Shown here piece by piece: positions 1 through 8,527 of a stretch of 53,001 nt of DNA. Below the pieces are notes generated by a model. It was given only the letters and a program-made list of their open reading frames with translations. It was not told the origin of the DNA and did no database searches. Location of the stretch: positions 1 through 53,001 of the forward strand of contig JAICWX010000015.1 of the NCBI GenBank assembly GCA_025934635.1. Direction: 5' to 3'. A program made the translations under genes and the position numbers. This DNA comes from Streptosporangiaceae bacterium (GTDB lineage Bacteria; Actinomycetota; Actinomycetes; Streptosporangiales; Streptosporangiaceae). The stretch's first letter is position 1; the number at the start of each line of letters is the position of its first letter.

Positions 1-622
1 GCTCCAGGGCGGCCCGGTACCCGTCCAGCCGGGCCTGGCTGCACAGCAGCGACGGGAGGCCGGTGATGGTCCCGATCCGGCGGTGCCCGATCTCGATCAG
101 GTGCTCGGTGGCCATCAGGCCGCCGGCCCAGTTGGTGGCCCCGATGGACGGGATCCGCGGGTCGGGCTGGCCGACCGGGTCCACGATGACCACCGGCATG
201 TGCATGGCCGCGAGCCGCGCCCGGTAGGCGGGCGACAGCTCGGTCAGGACCAGGATGACGCCGTCGGTCTGGCTGGTCGACAGCCGCGCCAGCCACTGCT
301 CGGTGTCGGGCTCGCCGGATACGACCGAGACGGCGATCCGGCAGCCCTCGGCCGAGGCGACTTCCTCGGCGCCGCGGATGATCTCGACGGCCCACGGGCT
401 GAGATCGGCGAACACCAGGTCGATCAGGCAGGACCGGCCCGCGCGCCGGGGGGCCGCGTAGTTGTAGTCCGTCAGCAGCGCCTCGACCCGGGCCCGGGTC
501 GCGGGCGCGACGTCAGCGTGGCCGTTCAGCACCTTCGAAACCGTCGGCACGGACACTCCGGCGGCCGCGGCGATGTCGGCCAATGTCACCCGGTCCCTGG
601 TGGCCCTGGGCTCGCTTGCCAT
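1..622 (-). CDS. LacI-family transcriptional repressor (C-terminus outside window)
   Basis: This is a LacI/GalR repressor that binds operator DNA and is released by a sugar ligand. Reading from ATG at 622 gives an N-terminal helix-turn-helix (LADIAAAAGVSVPTVSKVLN, about residues 14-33), then a periplasmic-binding-like sensor domain with the run GHRRIGTITG. About 207 residues are present and the sensor domain is cut off at base 1. The start is set by a GAAGGGAG Shine-Dalgarno six bases upstream; another ATG at 626 is in a different frame. It lies 130 bases downstream of the SDR gene of the xylA operon on the same strand, so it may be co-transcribed. It is a close paralogue of the repressors at 7538 and 15400, with the same recognition helix (SVPTVSK). 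The ligand is inferred to be a xylan-derived sugar. Confidence 0.93.
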   Translation of the reverse strand, partial: MASEPRATRDRVTLADIAAAAGVSVPTVSKVLNGHADVAPATRARVEALLTDYNYAAPRRAGRSCLIDLVFADLSPWAVEIIRGAEEVASAEGCRIAVSVVSGEPDTEQWLARLSTSQTDGVILVLTELSPAYRARLAAMHMPVVIVDPVGQPDPRIPSIGATNWAGGLMATEHLIEIGHRRIGTITGLPSLLCSQARLDGYRAALE

Positions 623-752
623 TCATGCTCCCTTCGGCCGGGTCAGCACCCAGGGAGCCGCCTGCGCACCGCGTCTGCCCGGCCGGACAGCGCCATCGTA
701 ATGCGCCCGCGATACCAGCGGCGCAGGGCGATGTCCCGGGCAGGCCCGCATG

Positions 753-1499
753 TCAAACCTGGCTCATCCCGCCGTCGACGACGAGTTCCGCGCCGGCGAT
801 GAAACTGCTTTCCGGGGAGGCCAGGAACAGCGCGGCGCTGGCGACTTCCTCCGGGCGGCCGATCCGGCCCACCGGGATGACCTCGGCCAGGTGGCGCCGG
901 AACTCCTCGCCCCGTTCGCCGGCGAACCGGGCGAAGCCGTCGGTGTCGGTCGGGCCGGGGCTGAGCGCGTTGACCCGGATGCCGCGGCCCTTGAGCTCGT
1001 TGGTGAGCGTGCGGGCGAGCGACCGGACCGCGGCCTTGCTGGCGTTGTAGATGCCGGCGTTGACGGTGCCGTTGGCGGCCGCGATCGAGGAGATCAGCAC
1101 GATCGTGGCACCGTCGCTGAACAACGGCAGCGCGCGCTGCACGGTGAAGTAAGTGCCGCGGAAGGTCAGCCCGACGGTCCCGTCGAATCGTTCCGGCGTC
1201 ATCGTCTCGACCCCGGCCGAGCCGCCCCCGCCGCCGGCGTTCGCGACCAGGACGTCGACGCGGCGGCCGTCGGCGGCCACGGTCGCGAACAGCCGGTCGA
1301 GGTCGGCCAGGTCGGCGGCGTCGCCCGCCACCCCGGTCGCGTGCCCGTCCAGCCCGGCCACCGCCTGGTCGAGCGCGGACTGGCGGCGGCTCATCAGGTA
1401 GACGTAGGCGCCCTCGGCGGCGAACCGGGTGGCGGTGGCCAGCCCGATGCCCTCCGAGCCGCCGGTGATCACGGCGGTCCTGCCCGCCAGCTGCCCCAT
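753..1499 (-). CDS. SDR-family NAD(P)-dependent oxidoreductase
   Basis: This is a classical short-chain dehydrogenase of 248 residues, the usual length for the family. It shows the cofactor-binding TGGSEGIG near residue 12, an NAG motif near residue 85, the catalytic serine region (SSIAAANG) and the active-site YNASK near residue 152. The C-terminus ends in the usual GAELVVDGG substrate-loop sequence. Such enzymes oxidise or reduce a hydroxyl on sugars, polyols or other small molecules; the substrate cannot be read from the sequence. It is third in the xylA - aldo-keto reductase - SDR operon (gap 27 bases), so a sugar or sugar-lactone substrate in pentose oxidation is a fair inference. Confidence 0.9.
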   Translation of the reverse strand: MGQLAGRTAVITGGSEGIGLATATRFAAEGAYVYLMSRRQSALDQAVAGLDGHATGVAGDAADLADLDRLFATVAADGRRVDVLVANAGGGGGSAGVETMTPERFDGTVGLTFRGTYFTVQRALPLFSDGATIVLISSIAAANGTVNAGIYNASKAAVRSLARTLTNELKGRGIRVNALSPGPTDTDGFARFAGERGEEFRRHLAEVIPVGRIGRPEEVASAALFLASPESSFIAGAELVVDGGMSQV

Positions 1500-1526
1500 C
1501 AGTCGGTTCCCCTCAGGCCGGCCACG

Positions 1527-2483
1527 TCAGCTGAGCCAGAGCTCGGGCGGGGCGGCCAGCGCGTCGAGCTGCTGCCACAGCCCGTCCGGGATCCGGGCTG
1601 CCAGCAGCTCGGTGATCTCCGCGATCCGGGACGGCTCTGATACCCCCACCACCGTGGAGGTCACCCGCGGATCCCGGACCGAGAACTGCAGGGCGGCGGC
1701 CGCCAGCGGCACACCGTGCGACGCGCATGCTTCCCGCATGGCGCGGACCGCGCCGGCGACCTTCTCGCTGGCCGGCCGGTAGGCGTACCTGGGCTGGACG
1801 TCTGGCCCCTTGACCAGGATGCCGCCGCCGTAGGGGGCGCCGTTGAGGAACGCCACCCCGCGCTCGCCCGCGTCGTCCATCAACGGCTCCGCACTGCGGT
1901 CCACGAGCGTGAACCGGTTGTGGCTGAGGACCGCGGCGAACTCACCGGTGGCGATGAAATCTCTCATCAGCCGAACGGGGCCGCCTGCCACGCCCAGGTG
2001 ACCGAGCACGCCCTGGCCGCGCAGCGCGATGAGGGCATCGACCGGGCCGCCGGGCGCCATCGCCTCGGCGAACGTGAGGTGGTACTCCGGATCGTGCAGG
2101 TACATCAGCTGGACCCGGTCCAGCCCGAGGCGCTCCAGGCTCTCCGCGACCGACCGCCTGACCCGCTCGCCGGAGAAGTCGCCGGTCGCGGGATCGGCAT
2201 CCACCTTGGTGGCGAGCACGAAGCCCGGCGGCAGCCCGCCCGCCGCGGCCAGCGCGCGGCCGATCCGCTGCTCGGCCGCGCCGCCGCCGTAGTTGTTGGA
2301 CGTGTCGATGAAGTTGACCGGGCCCCGCAGCGCGGCCAGGATCGTCGCCTCGGCGCGCTCGCCGGCCACCTCGTAGCCGTACAGGCCGGGCATGCTGGCG
2401 AGCGGGCTGGTACCGACGCAGACCGGCGAGACCCGCAGCCCGGTCCGGCCCAGCGGCCGCAGGCCGTCCGCCCTGGCCGTCAT
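1527..2483 (-). CDS. aldo/keto reductase (D-threo-aldose 1-dehydrogenase-like)
   Basis: This is a 318-residue TIM-barrel NAD(P)H-dependent oxidoreductase. The aldo-keto reductase tetrad is visible as D60 and Y65 (IDTSNNYGGG), K93 (ATKVD) and H130 (LMYLHDPEY). The opening LGRTGLRVSPVCVGTSPL and the HNRFTLVDRSAEPL segment resemble the aldose 1-dehydrogenase / L-fucose dehydrogenase branch, which oxidises free aldoses to lactones. Its ATG directly abuts the stop codon of xylA (no gap), so the two are probably translationally coupled. With the following SDR it may give an oxidative branch for pentoses or other aldoses released by the neighbouring glycosidases. The exact sugar is not predictable. 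Confidence 0.88.
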   Translation of the reverse strand: MTARADGLRPLGRTGLRVSPVCVGTSPLASMPGLYGYEVAGERAEATILAALRGPVNFIDTSNNYGGGAAEQRIGRALAAAGGLPPGFVLATKVDADPATGDFSGERVRRSVAESLERLGLDRVQLMYLHDPEYHLTFAEAMAPGGPVDALIALRGQGVLGHLGVAGGPVRLMRDFIATGEFAAVLSHNRFTLVDRSAEPLMDDAGERGVAFLNGAPYGGGILVKGPDVQPRYAYRPASEKVAGAVRAMREACASHGVPLAAAALQFSVRDPRVTSTVVGVSEPSRIAEITELLAARIPDGLWQQLDALAAPPELWLS

Positions 2484-3647
2484 CTAGCGGACGCCGTAGA
2501 GATGCTCGAGGGCGAGCTGGTCCAGCCGCTCGAAGGCCATCCCCTGGCGTCCGAGCTCGTCCGCGTCCGGGGCGGAGCCGCGGATGTCGCGCCAGGTCTC
2601 TCCGTCGGCCAGCGTGGGCAGGGCCAGCTGGCCGACCCGGGCCGCGCGCAGGGCCTCGGTGACCTCGGGGTCGGCGCGGAAGGCGCGGACCTTGGCACGC
2701 AGGATGAGGTAGTTGCGCATGCAGGCGGCGGCCGAGGCCCAGACGCCGGCGTCGTCTTCGGTGCGGGGAGGCTTGTAGTCGAAGTGGACGGGGCCCTCGT
2801 AGCCGCCGGCTTCGAGGGTGTCGACGACCCAGAACGCGCCGCGGGCATTGCCGGCGCCGAAGCGCAGGTCCTGATCGTAGCGGGGGCCGTTCTGGCCGTT
2901 GAGGTCGATGTGGAACAGCTTGCCGTGCCATAGCGCCTGGGCGATGCCGTGGGCGTAGTTCAGCCCGGACATCTCCTCGTGCCCGACCTCGGGGTTGAGC
3001 CCGACCAGCTCGGGATGGGCCAGTTCCCCGATGAACGCCAGCGCGTGCCCGGCGGTGGGCAGCAAGATGTCGCCGCGCGGCTCGTTCGGCTTGGGCTCGA
3101 TCGCGAACCTGATGTCGTAACCCTGGTCCAGGACGTAACCGGCCAGGATGTCGAACGCCTCCTTGAGCCGGTCCAGCGCCGCCCGCACGTCCTTGGCCGC
3201 GCCGGACTCCGCGCCGTCCCGGCCGCCCCAGCATACGTAGGTCTTCGCCCCGAGCTCGGCCGCCAGGTCCAGGTTGCGCATCACCTTGGCCAGGGCGAAC
3301 CGGCGGACATCCCGGTCGTTGGCGGTGAAACCGCCGTCCTTGAAGACCGGGTGGCTGAACAGGTTAGTGGTCGCGGTGGTCACGACCAGGCCGGTCTCGG
3401 CCAGCGCCTTGCGGAACGCGGCGATCCGCTCGTCCCGCTCGGCTTCGCTCGCGCCGAACTCGAAGACGTCGTTGTCGTGGAAGTTGACGCCGTAGGCGCC
3501 GAGCTCGGCCAGTTCGCGGACGGCGCGCTCCGCGGGCATCGGCGGCCTGGTCGCGGCACCGAACACGTCCACGCCCTGCCAGCCCACGGTCCAGATACCG
3601 AACGAGAACCGGTCCTCGCGGGTCGGCACGAAACGGTCAGTGGTCAC
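2484..3647 (-). CDS. xylA: xylose isomerase (class I)
   Basis: This enzyme converts D-xylose to D-xylulose in the cytoplasm and also isomerises glucose. Its 387 residues match the Streptomyces class I enzymes. Catalytic H57 and D60 lie in [11 protein letters not shown]; metal ligands are seen in [11 protein letters not shown] (E and K), NPEVGHEEM (E and H), [17 protein letters not shown] (three Asp) and HFDYKPPR (Asp). It starts at GTG 3647, preceded by AGGGA. It is first in the operon with an aldo-keto reductase and SDR, and diverges from the bxl-like transporter operon across a 700-bp control region. A TTGACA promoter (3717-3746) with an operator just downstream (3683-3697) points to repression by the local LacI proteins. 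No xylulokinase gene is in the window. Confidence 0.98.
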   Translation of the reverse strand: MTTDRFVPTREDRFSFGIWTVGWQGVDVFGAATRPPMPAERAVRELAELGAYGVNFHDNDVFEFGASEAERDERIAAFRKALAETGLVVTTATTNLFSHPVFKDGGFTANDRDVRRFALAKVMRNLDLAAELGAKTYVCWGGRDGAESGAAKDVRAALDRLKEAFDILAGYVLDQGYDIRFAIEPKPNEPRGDILLPTAGHALAFIGELAHPELVGLNPEVGHEEMSGLNYAHGIAQALWHGKLFHIDLNGQNGPRYDQDLRFGAGNARGAFWVVDTLEAGGYEGPVHFDYKPPRTEDDAGVWASAAACMRNYLILRAKVRAFRADPEVTEALRAARVGQLALPTLADGETWRDIRGSAPDADELGRQGMAFERLDQLALEHLYGVR

Positions 3648-3682
3648 GGTCCCTGTCCTTTCGGCCTGTGCGCTCAGCCAGT

Positions 3683-3697
3683 TTCGAAACTTTCAGC
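3683..3697. promoter_or_regulatory. putative LacI operator in the xylA leader
   Basis: The dyad TTCGAAA-C-TTTCAGC has a full left arm and a right arm matching 5 of 7 bases. It lies about 14-28 nt downstream of the inferred xylA transcription start, a position suited to repression. It matches the perfect dyads at 14931 and 3811. Confidence 0.55.
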
Positions 3698-3716
3698 AAA
3701 ATCTCGGGTCGCAGGC

Positions 3717-3746
3717 ACCGTAAGACGGACTGCTCAGGTGTGTCAA
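3717..3746 (-). promoter_or_regulatory. putative xylA promoter
   Basis: On the minus strand a consensus -35 TTGACA (3746-3741) is followed after 18 bases by TACGGT (3722-3717), a TAnnnT-type -10 box. The inferred start near 3710 leaves a leader of about 63 nt before the GTG of xylA. Confidence 0.5.
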
Positions 3747-3810
3747 GTACCGCCTGCACCCGCTCGGCCCGGCCCGCACATCCGGTGGCACTGGCGTTAC
3801 GGGACGAAAA

Positions 3811-3826
3811 GTCGAAACTTTTCGAC
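3811..3826. promoter_or_regulatory. putative LacI operator between divergent operons
   Basis: GTCGAAA-CT-TTTCGAC is a perfect inverted repeat with 7-base arms and a 2-base centre. It lies upstream of both the xylA promoter and the transporter promoter, so it may act as an auxiliary or looping site for either. Confidence 0.6.
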
Positions 3827-3925
3827 GCCGTGAACATGCAGGTATACCGCCTTTGAACTGGGCGGAAGCATATAGCGGGAACGTCATGTTCCAGGCAGAT
3901 TGCCGAAAAGTTACCAGTAAAAATC

Positions 3926-3955
3926 TTGACATGAGTATTGGAGGTCGGATCTACT
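3926..3955 (+). promoter_or_regulatory. putative promoter of the bxl-like operon
   Basis: TTGACA (3926-3931), an 18-base spacer and TCTACT (3950-3955). The same pair of hexamers is used, with 17-base spacing, in front of the SBP gene at 18959. The inferred leader is unusually long (about 385 nt) and contains the operator-like site at 4141 and the stem-loop at 4231. Degenerate half-sites (CGAAAA) flank the promoter at about 3903 and 3970. Confidence 0.45.
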
Positions 3956-4140
3956 CCGAACCGAGGCCCTCGAAAAGCAACTACGAGTTTGCGCTCCGTT
4001 CGTCGGTGTATCGGAGGACGCATATGCCGCTTAAGGGATTCAAAGCGACAAAAAACGCTCGACTGGTTACGCCGCGCCCATCTCGGCGGCGAACGGCAGG
4101 CCGTTCCCTGGCTCACCAAGCTCCGCTGGCCGACAATAGA

Positions 4141-4155
4141 GCCGAAATTTTCAGC
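4141..4155. promoter_or_regulatory. putative LacI operator in the SBP leader
   Basis: GCCGAAA-T-TTTCAGC: a near-dyad of the same family, about 180 nt downstream of the inferred start and 195 nt before the SBP start codon. If functional it would block elongation rather than initiation. Confidence 0.45.
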
Positions 4156-4230
4156 TCGTCGCGCGCTGAAGCGGTGCGGGCGGGGGCAGCCGCCCTCGCC
4201 CGGGCTAAACCGGCGCCCGGCGAGATGGCG

Positions 4231-4267
4231 TTCCCGGGTCTGCGCTGAGCCAGCGCAGACCCGGGAA
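4231..4267 (+). promoter_or_regulatory. perfect 16-bp stem-loop in the SBP leader
   Basis: The left arm 4231-4246 and right arm 4252-4267 are exact reverse complements (16 bp, 5-nt loop). A second, imperfect stem (about 4195-4223, CTCGCC pairing with GGCGAG) lies just upstream. The hairpin ends 83 nt before the SBP start. No T-tract follows, so it is either an actinobacterial-type attenuator or an mRNA-stabilising element. Confidence 0.5.
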
Positions 4268-4349
4268 CCGCCACCCACGACGCACCAGCGCCTCAGCCAC
4301 GGCGGCACCCCTCAGCAGCGTAGAGATACAGGCCCAGGAGGCATCCATC

Positions 4350-5756
4350 ATGCGCAAGTCTCCGAACGTAAGACGCAGCAGACGCGTTATCCCGGCATTG
4401 TCGATACTCAGTTTCCTGGCGCTCTTCCTGGCGGCCTGCAGCGGCGGCTCCACGTCGGGCAACGCCGGCTCGGCCACCTCGGCCAACCTCACCTGGTGGG
4501 GCTGGACCCCCAGCGTCCAGGTGGCACAGCAGTACATCAAGGCGTTCAACAAGAAGTACCCGGACATCCACGTCACCTACAAGATGCTCACGATCGCGGG
4601 CTACAACGCCGCGATCAGGCCCGCCCTGGCCTCCAGCGTGGGCCCCGACATCTTCGACGTCGCGCCCGGCGGCGCCAACGGGTCGGTCGAGACCTACGCC
4701 CCGGACGCGATCGACCTCGGCCCGGCGGTGCAGAAGGCGCTCGGCAGCGACTGGCAGTCCAAGCTCTCCCCCATCGGCGTCTCCAGCCTGACGATCGGCA
4801 AGAAACTCGCGGCCGTCTCGGTCGGCGCGGTGTACTCGGGGACGGTGTGGATCAACCAGAACCTCTTCGACCAGTATCACCTGACCCCGCCGACCACCAT
4901 GGCCCAGTGGGTCAGCGACTGCGCCACCTTCAAGGCGCACAACATCGGCTGCTTCGTCCAGGGCGTCGGGCAGACCGCGTTCAACGAGGACACGCTGCAG
5001 GCGATCTCGGACAACGTCAAGCCCGGGGTATGGGCCAACGCGATCGACGGCAAGGTCCCGTGGACCGATCCCACCATCGTCAAGGCGCTGACCATCTGGA
5101 AGTCCATGTTCTCGAACGGGATCATGGAGAAGGGCGCGCTCGGCGTGCAGCAGTACCCGGACGCCAACAACGACTTCCTGGCCGGCAAGTACGCCATGGT
5201 CATGATGGGCACCTGGTACATGCAGAACACCACCACGGCAGGCATGAGCGCGGGGATCTCCGGGGCCGGGATCTCCAGCCCGAAGAACTTCACCGCCATG
5301 CCGATCCTGTTCCCCGACGTGGCGGGCACCGGCACCACGGGTGCGCTGTACGGTGACTCGGACTACGGCATCGCGGTCAACGCCAAGTCGAAGAACCAGG
5401 CGGCCGCGACCAAGTTCGCGGTCTGGCTCGGCACGTCCGCGGAAGGCCAGGCGGAGGTCGCGAACGCGCTCGATGACATCGCCGCGCTGAAGGGCATCCA
5501 GCCCGACTGGTCGCAGATCAGCCTGGTGAACTCGGGCAGCCAGCAGGCCGCCCTGAGCAAGCTGATCACGAGCGCGGTGGGCTCGTCCGAGCCGCGGCTG
5601 GCCACGGTGAGCCCGAACCTGCAGACGGCGATCGGGAACGCCAGCACGACGGTGGCCTCCGGCAGCGCGACGCCGGCCCAGGCCGCGGCGACCTTGCAGG
5701 CCGCGGCGGCGAAGCTGCCGAACCATGGCGCCATCGAGCCCACGCCCGCGGGCTAG
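4350..5756 (+). CDS. sugar ABC transporter substrate-binding lipoprotein
   Basis: This is the extracellular binding protein of a CUT1-type (oligosaccharide) ABC importer, 468 residues. An Arg-rich n-region and hydrophobic segment lead to the lipobox LAAC near residue 30, so it is a lipid-anchored protein. The mature part shows the family signatures TWWGWTP, GCFVQG and GVQQYPDANNDF. CAGGAGG lies eight bases before the ATG. It is the first gene of a transporter/repressor/glycosidase operon laid out like the xylo-oligosaccharide bxl operons of Streptomyces, and diverges from xylA, so beta-1,4-xylo-oligosaccharides are the inferred ligand. It is a clear paralogue of the SBPs at 17577-18959 and 19720-21126, sharing even the ATPAQAAATL tail. 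Confidence 0.93.
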   Translation: MRKSPNVRRSRRVIPALSILSFLALFLAACSGGSTSGNAGSATSANLTWWGWTPSVQVAQQYIKAFNKKYPDIHVTYKMLTIAGYNAAIRPALASSVGPDIFDVAPGGANGSVETYAPDAIDLGPAVQKALGSDWQSKLSPIGVSSLTIGKKLAAVSVGAVYSGTVWINQNLFDQYHLTPPTTMAQWVSDCATFKAHNIGCFVQGVGQTAFNEDTLQAISDNVKPGVWANAIDGKVPWTDPTIVKALTIWKSMFSNGIMEKGALGVQQYPDANNDFLAGKYAMVMMGTWYMQNTTTAGMSAGISGAGISSPKNFTAMPILFPDVAGTGTTGALYGDSDYGIAVNAKSKNQAAATKFAVWLGTSAEGQAEVANALDDIAALKGIQPDWSQISLVNSGSQQAALSKLITSAVGSSEPRLATVSPNLQTAIGNASTTVASGSATPAQAAATLQAAAAKLPNHGAIEPTPAG

Positions 5757-5795
5757 CGCACAGCGCCGGGGCCGACCAGATCGGAGGAGCCTATT

Positions 5796-6746
5796 GTGAG
5801 CAGTGCCGGGGCAGGAACGACGGTCTCCGTGGCACGGCAGCCGAACGCCGCCGCGGGCCGAGCCGGGCCGAAAGGCCGACGGCGCGGCCCGCGCCGGCCG
5901 TCGGGCCTGCCCTGGATCCTGCCGGGGTTCATCTTCGTGGTCGGCCTCATCTACTACTGCATCGGCTACACCGGCTACATCTCCACCCTCAACTGGGACG
6001 GCGTCAGCCCGACACCGTCCCAGGTGGGCATGGCAAACTACAGCACGCTCTTCCACGACCCGGTGTTCTGGGACACCATCAGGCACACGGTCATCTTCTT
6101 CATCGTCACGTTCGTGGTGCAGACCGCCCTCGGCGTCACGTTCGCGGCGCTGCTGCATTCCCGGGTCAAGCTGCCGAACCTGTACAAGGTGATCATCTTC
6201 GTCCCGGTCGTGCTGGCACCGGCCACGATGGCGCCGATCTTCCGGCAGATCTTCTCGGCCGGCGGCCAGTTCAACACGATCCTCGGCGACATCGGCCTGG
6301 GATCGCTGGCGCATCCCTGGCTCGCGCAGTCCAGCACGGCGCTCCCGGTCATCATGGCCATCACCATCTGGGAATGGACCGGCGTGACGTTCATCCTGTA
6401 CTTCGCCGCGATGACCCAGATCGACCGGGAGATCCTGGAGGCGGCCAGGATCGACGGCGCGGGCGGATTCAAGGTCCTCACCCGGATCGTCTGGCCCAAC
6501 GTCCGGGGCACCACGATCGCGCTGGCCATGCTGAGCGTCATCGGCGCGCTGAAGACGTTCGACGTGCCCTACCTGGTGTCCCTGGGCGGCCCGAATTACG
6601 CGACCGAGTTCCTCGGCACCTTCATCTACCGGATCAGCATCCCGACCGCCGAGGTCGGCTACGGCGCCGCGCTGTCGGTCATGCTGCTGATCCTGTCGCT
6701 GGCCGGGGCCATCGCGTTCGGCATCCGCGGAATGAGGAGGAACTGA
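5796..6746 (+). CDS. sugar ABC transporter permease (MalF/LacF type)
   Basis: This is an integral membrane subunit of the CUT1 importer, 316 residues with about six hydrophobic segments after a basic N-terminus. The cytoplasmic EAA loop that docks the ATPase is seen as EAARIDGAGGFKVLTRIVWP. It starts at GTG 5796, eight bases after GGAGGA. It lies 39 bases downstream of the SBP gene and 6 bases before the second permease. No ATP-binding gene is present in the window. In Streptomyces, CUT1 importers share the multi-purpose ATPase MsiK, and that is the likely arrangement here. This and its partner are the only permease pair near three SBP genes. Confidence 0.93.
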   Translation: MSSAGAGTTVSVARQPNAAAGRAGPKGRRRGPRRPSGLPWILPGFIFVVGLIYYCIGYTGYISTLNWDGVSPTPSQVGMANYSTLFHDPVFWDTIRHTVIFFIVTFVVQTALGVTFAALLHSRVKLPNLYKVIIFVPVVLAPATMAPIFRQIFSAGGQFNTILGDIGLGSLAHPWLAQSSTALPVIMAITIWEWTGVTFILYFAAMTQIDREILEAARIDGAGGFKVLTRIVWPNVRGTTIALAMLSVIGALKTFDVPYLVSLGGPNYATEFLGTFIYRISIPTAEVGYGAALSVMLLILSLAGAIAFGIRGMRRN

Positions 6747-6752
6747 CCCGCC

Positions 6753-7541
6753 ATGTTCGAGACCCGACGGCTGAGCTCGAAGATCATCCTCCAGGTCATC
6801 CTGACCATCATGGTGCTTCCCTTCCTCTTCCCGCTGATCGCCATGGTGCAGGAGTCCCTGTCCGGGCAGGGCTGGGGCAACTACCGGGCGGTCTGGGCCC
6901 TGGGGGTCGTCCCCGAGTTCTTCCGCAACAGCGCCATCATCGCGGCCAGCGTGATCATCATCGTCTACGTCCTGACCATGCTGGCCGCCTACGGATTCTC
7001 CAAGCTGCACATCCGCGGCCGGGAGATCTATTTCTGGATGATGCTGGCGGCGCTCACCCTCCCCGAGGTGGTGCTGCTCACTCCCCTGTTCTCGACCGCC
7101 ACCCGCCTGGGCCTCTACAACACCTACTACGCCGTCGTGCTGCCGCTGGCGGCCCTGCAGATACCGTTCGCGGTCCTGCTGACCCGCAACTTCGTCAATG
7201 GCATCCCCGACGATCTCTTCGACGCCGCCCGGGTCGACGGCGCCAACGCGGCGGTCATCTTCTGGCGCATCATCATGCCGCTCACCCGTCCGATCGCCGC
7301 GGCCATCGTCATCTTGACGCTGATCGGCGCCTGGAACGACTACCTGCTCCCGCTGGTCTTCCTGCAGACCCCGGGGACCGAGACCATCACGCTGCTGCCG
7401 TCGTACTTCGTCAGCGAGTTCAGCGACGACCAGACCAAGGTGGTCGCCTCGGCGGTGATCACGGCCATTCCCGAGATCATCGCCTACCTGTGCCTGCAGC
7501 GGCTGTTCGAGCGCGGGCTGACGGCCGGGGCGCTGAAGTGA
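6753..7541 (+). CDS. sugar ABC transporter permease (MalG/LacG type)
   Basis: This is the second membrane subunit of the importer, 262 residues, with six predicted membrane segments and an EAA loop (DAARVDGANAAVIFWRIIMP). AGGAGG lies upstream of the ATG. It ends in TGA at 7539-7541, which overlaps the GTG start of the LacI repressor (GTGA), so the two are translationally coupled. It pairs with the permease at 5796 to form the channel. Confidence 0.93.
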   Translation: MFETRRLSSKIILQVILTIMVLPFLFPLIAMVQESLSGQGWGNYRAVWALGVVPEFFRNSAIIAASVIIIVYVLTMLAAYGFSKLHIRGREIYFWMMLAALTLPEVVLLTPLFSTATRLGLYNTYYAVVLPLAALQIPFAVLLTRNFVNGIPDDLFDAARVDGANAAVIFWRIIMPLTRPIAAAIVILTLIGAWNDYLLPLVFLQTPGTETITLLPSYFVSEFSDDQTKVVASAVITAIPEIIAYLCLQRLFERGLTAGALK

Positions 7542-8527
7542 AGGTGACCCTGGCCGACGTGGCCGCGGCGGCGGGCGTGTCGGTCCCCACCGTGTCCAAG
7601 GTGGTGCGCGGCCGTGCGGACGTGGCCGCGGAAACCCGGTCCCGGGTCGAGGCACTGCTGGCTGAGTTCAACTACGCGACGCCGCGGCGGCCCGGGCTCA
7701 TCGACCTGGTTTTCACCGATGAGCTGAACCCGTGGGCGGTGGAGATCATCAGCGGGGCCGAGAAGGCGGCGTCCGCCAGCGGTCACCGCCTCGCCGTCTC
7801 CGTCCTGGGCGGAGAGGCCTCGGGCGGCGAGTGGCTGGGCCGCCTGTCAGCCAGCCGGGTGGATGGCGTCATCCTGGTCCTGACCGAGCTGTCCGCCGCG
7901 CATCGCCGGCAACTGGCCACGCTGCATGTCCCGGTGGTCATCGTCGACCCGGTCGGCCAGCCCGACCCGCGTATCCCGTCGGTCGGCGCGGCGAACTGGG
8001 CCGGCGCCCTGATGGCCACCGAGCACCTGATCGAGCTCGGTCACCGCCGGATCGGGACCATCACCGGCCGTCCCGCGCTGCTGTGCAGCCAGGCCCGGGT
8101 GGACGGCTACCGGGCCGCGCTCGAGCACGCCGGCCTCCCGGCCGACCCGGCCCTGGTCCGCACCGGCGACTTCCAGTTCGAGACCGCCCTGGCTGCGGCC
8201 ACCAGCATGCTGTCACTGCCCGGCCCGCCGACCGCGATCTTCGCCGGCAACGACATCGAGGCAATGGGGGTCTACGAGGCGGCCCGGCGGCACCGGCTGC
8301 GGATACCGCACGACCTCAGCGTGGTGGGCTTCGATGACCTGCCCATGTCGGGCTGGGTCTCGCCCCCGCTGACCACGGTCGCCCAGCCCCTGGCGCAGAT
8401 GGCGGCGATGGCCGCGCGCATGGTGCTGCATACCCCGGCCGGCGAACCGAGCAAGCGGGTAGAGCTGGCGACCTCGCTGGTCATCCGCTCGAGCACCGCA
8501 CCACCCCGGCCCGAAGGAGCCAGATGA
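7538..8527 (+). CDS. LacI-family repressor within the transporter operon
   Basis: This is a 329-residue LacI/GalR repressor. The N-terminal helix-turn-helix (LADVAAAAGVSVPTVSKVV, residues 4-22) is followed by a sugar-sensing domain with GHRRIGTITG, LLCSQARVDGYRAAL and LSVVGFDDLPMSGW. The start is GTG 7538, placed by the 4-base overlap with the permease stop and by the family's usual N-terminus. The next gene starts inside its stop codon (ATGA). It is autoregulated by position, as the repressor sits in the middle of the operon it probably controls. It belongs with the repressors at 1-622 and 15400; all have SVPTVSK in the recognition helix, which predicts shared operators. Confidence 0.95.
   Translation: MKVTLADVAAAAGVSVPTVSKVVRGRADVAAETRSRVEALLAEFNYATPRRPGLIDLVFTDELNPWAVEIISGAEKAASASGHRLAVSVLGGEASGGEWLGRLSASRVDGVILVLTELSAAHRRQLATLHVPVVIVDPVGQPDPRIPSVGAANWAGALMATEHLIELGHRRIGTITGRPALLCSQARVDGYRAALEHAGLPADPALVRTGDFQFETALAAATSMLSLPGPPTAIFAGNDIEAMGVYEAARRHRLRIPHDLSVVGFDDLPMSGWVSPPLTTVAQPLAQMAAMAARMVLHTPAGEPSKRVELATSLVIRSSTAPPRPEGAR

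Noticed and set aside
1716..2933. Long plus-strand frame opposite the aldo-keto reductase and xylA
   Set aside because: Low-complexity translation with no family features; both minus-strand genes carry intact active sites.
3648..4349. A small gene in the 700-bp xylA/SBP gap
   Set aside because: Short open frames there lack ribosome sites and protein-like composition; the gap is better explained by promoters, operators and the hairpin.
4293..7655. A 1120-codon open frame on the minus strand across the transporter operon
   Set aside because: It is antisense to an SBP, two permeases and the start of the LacI gene, which all show clear family motifs. Its own translation is Arg/Gly/Asp-rich without motifs, as is usual for GC-rich shadow frames.
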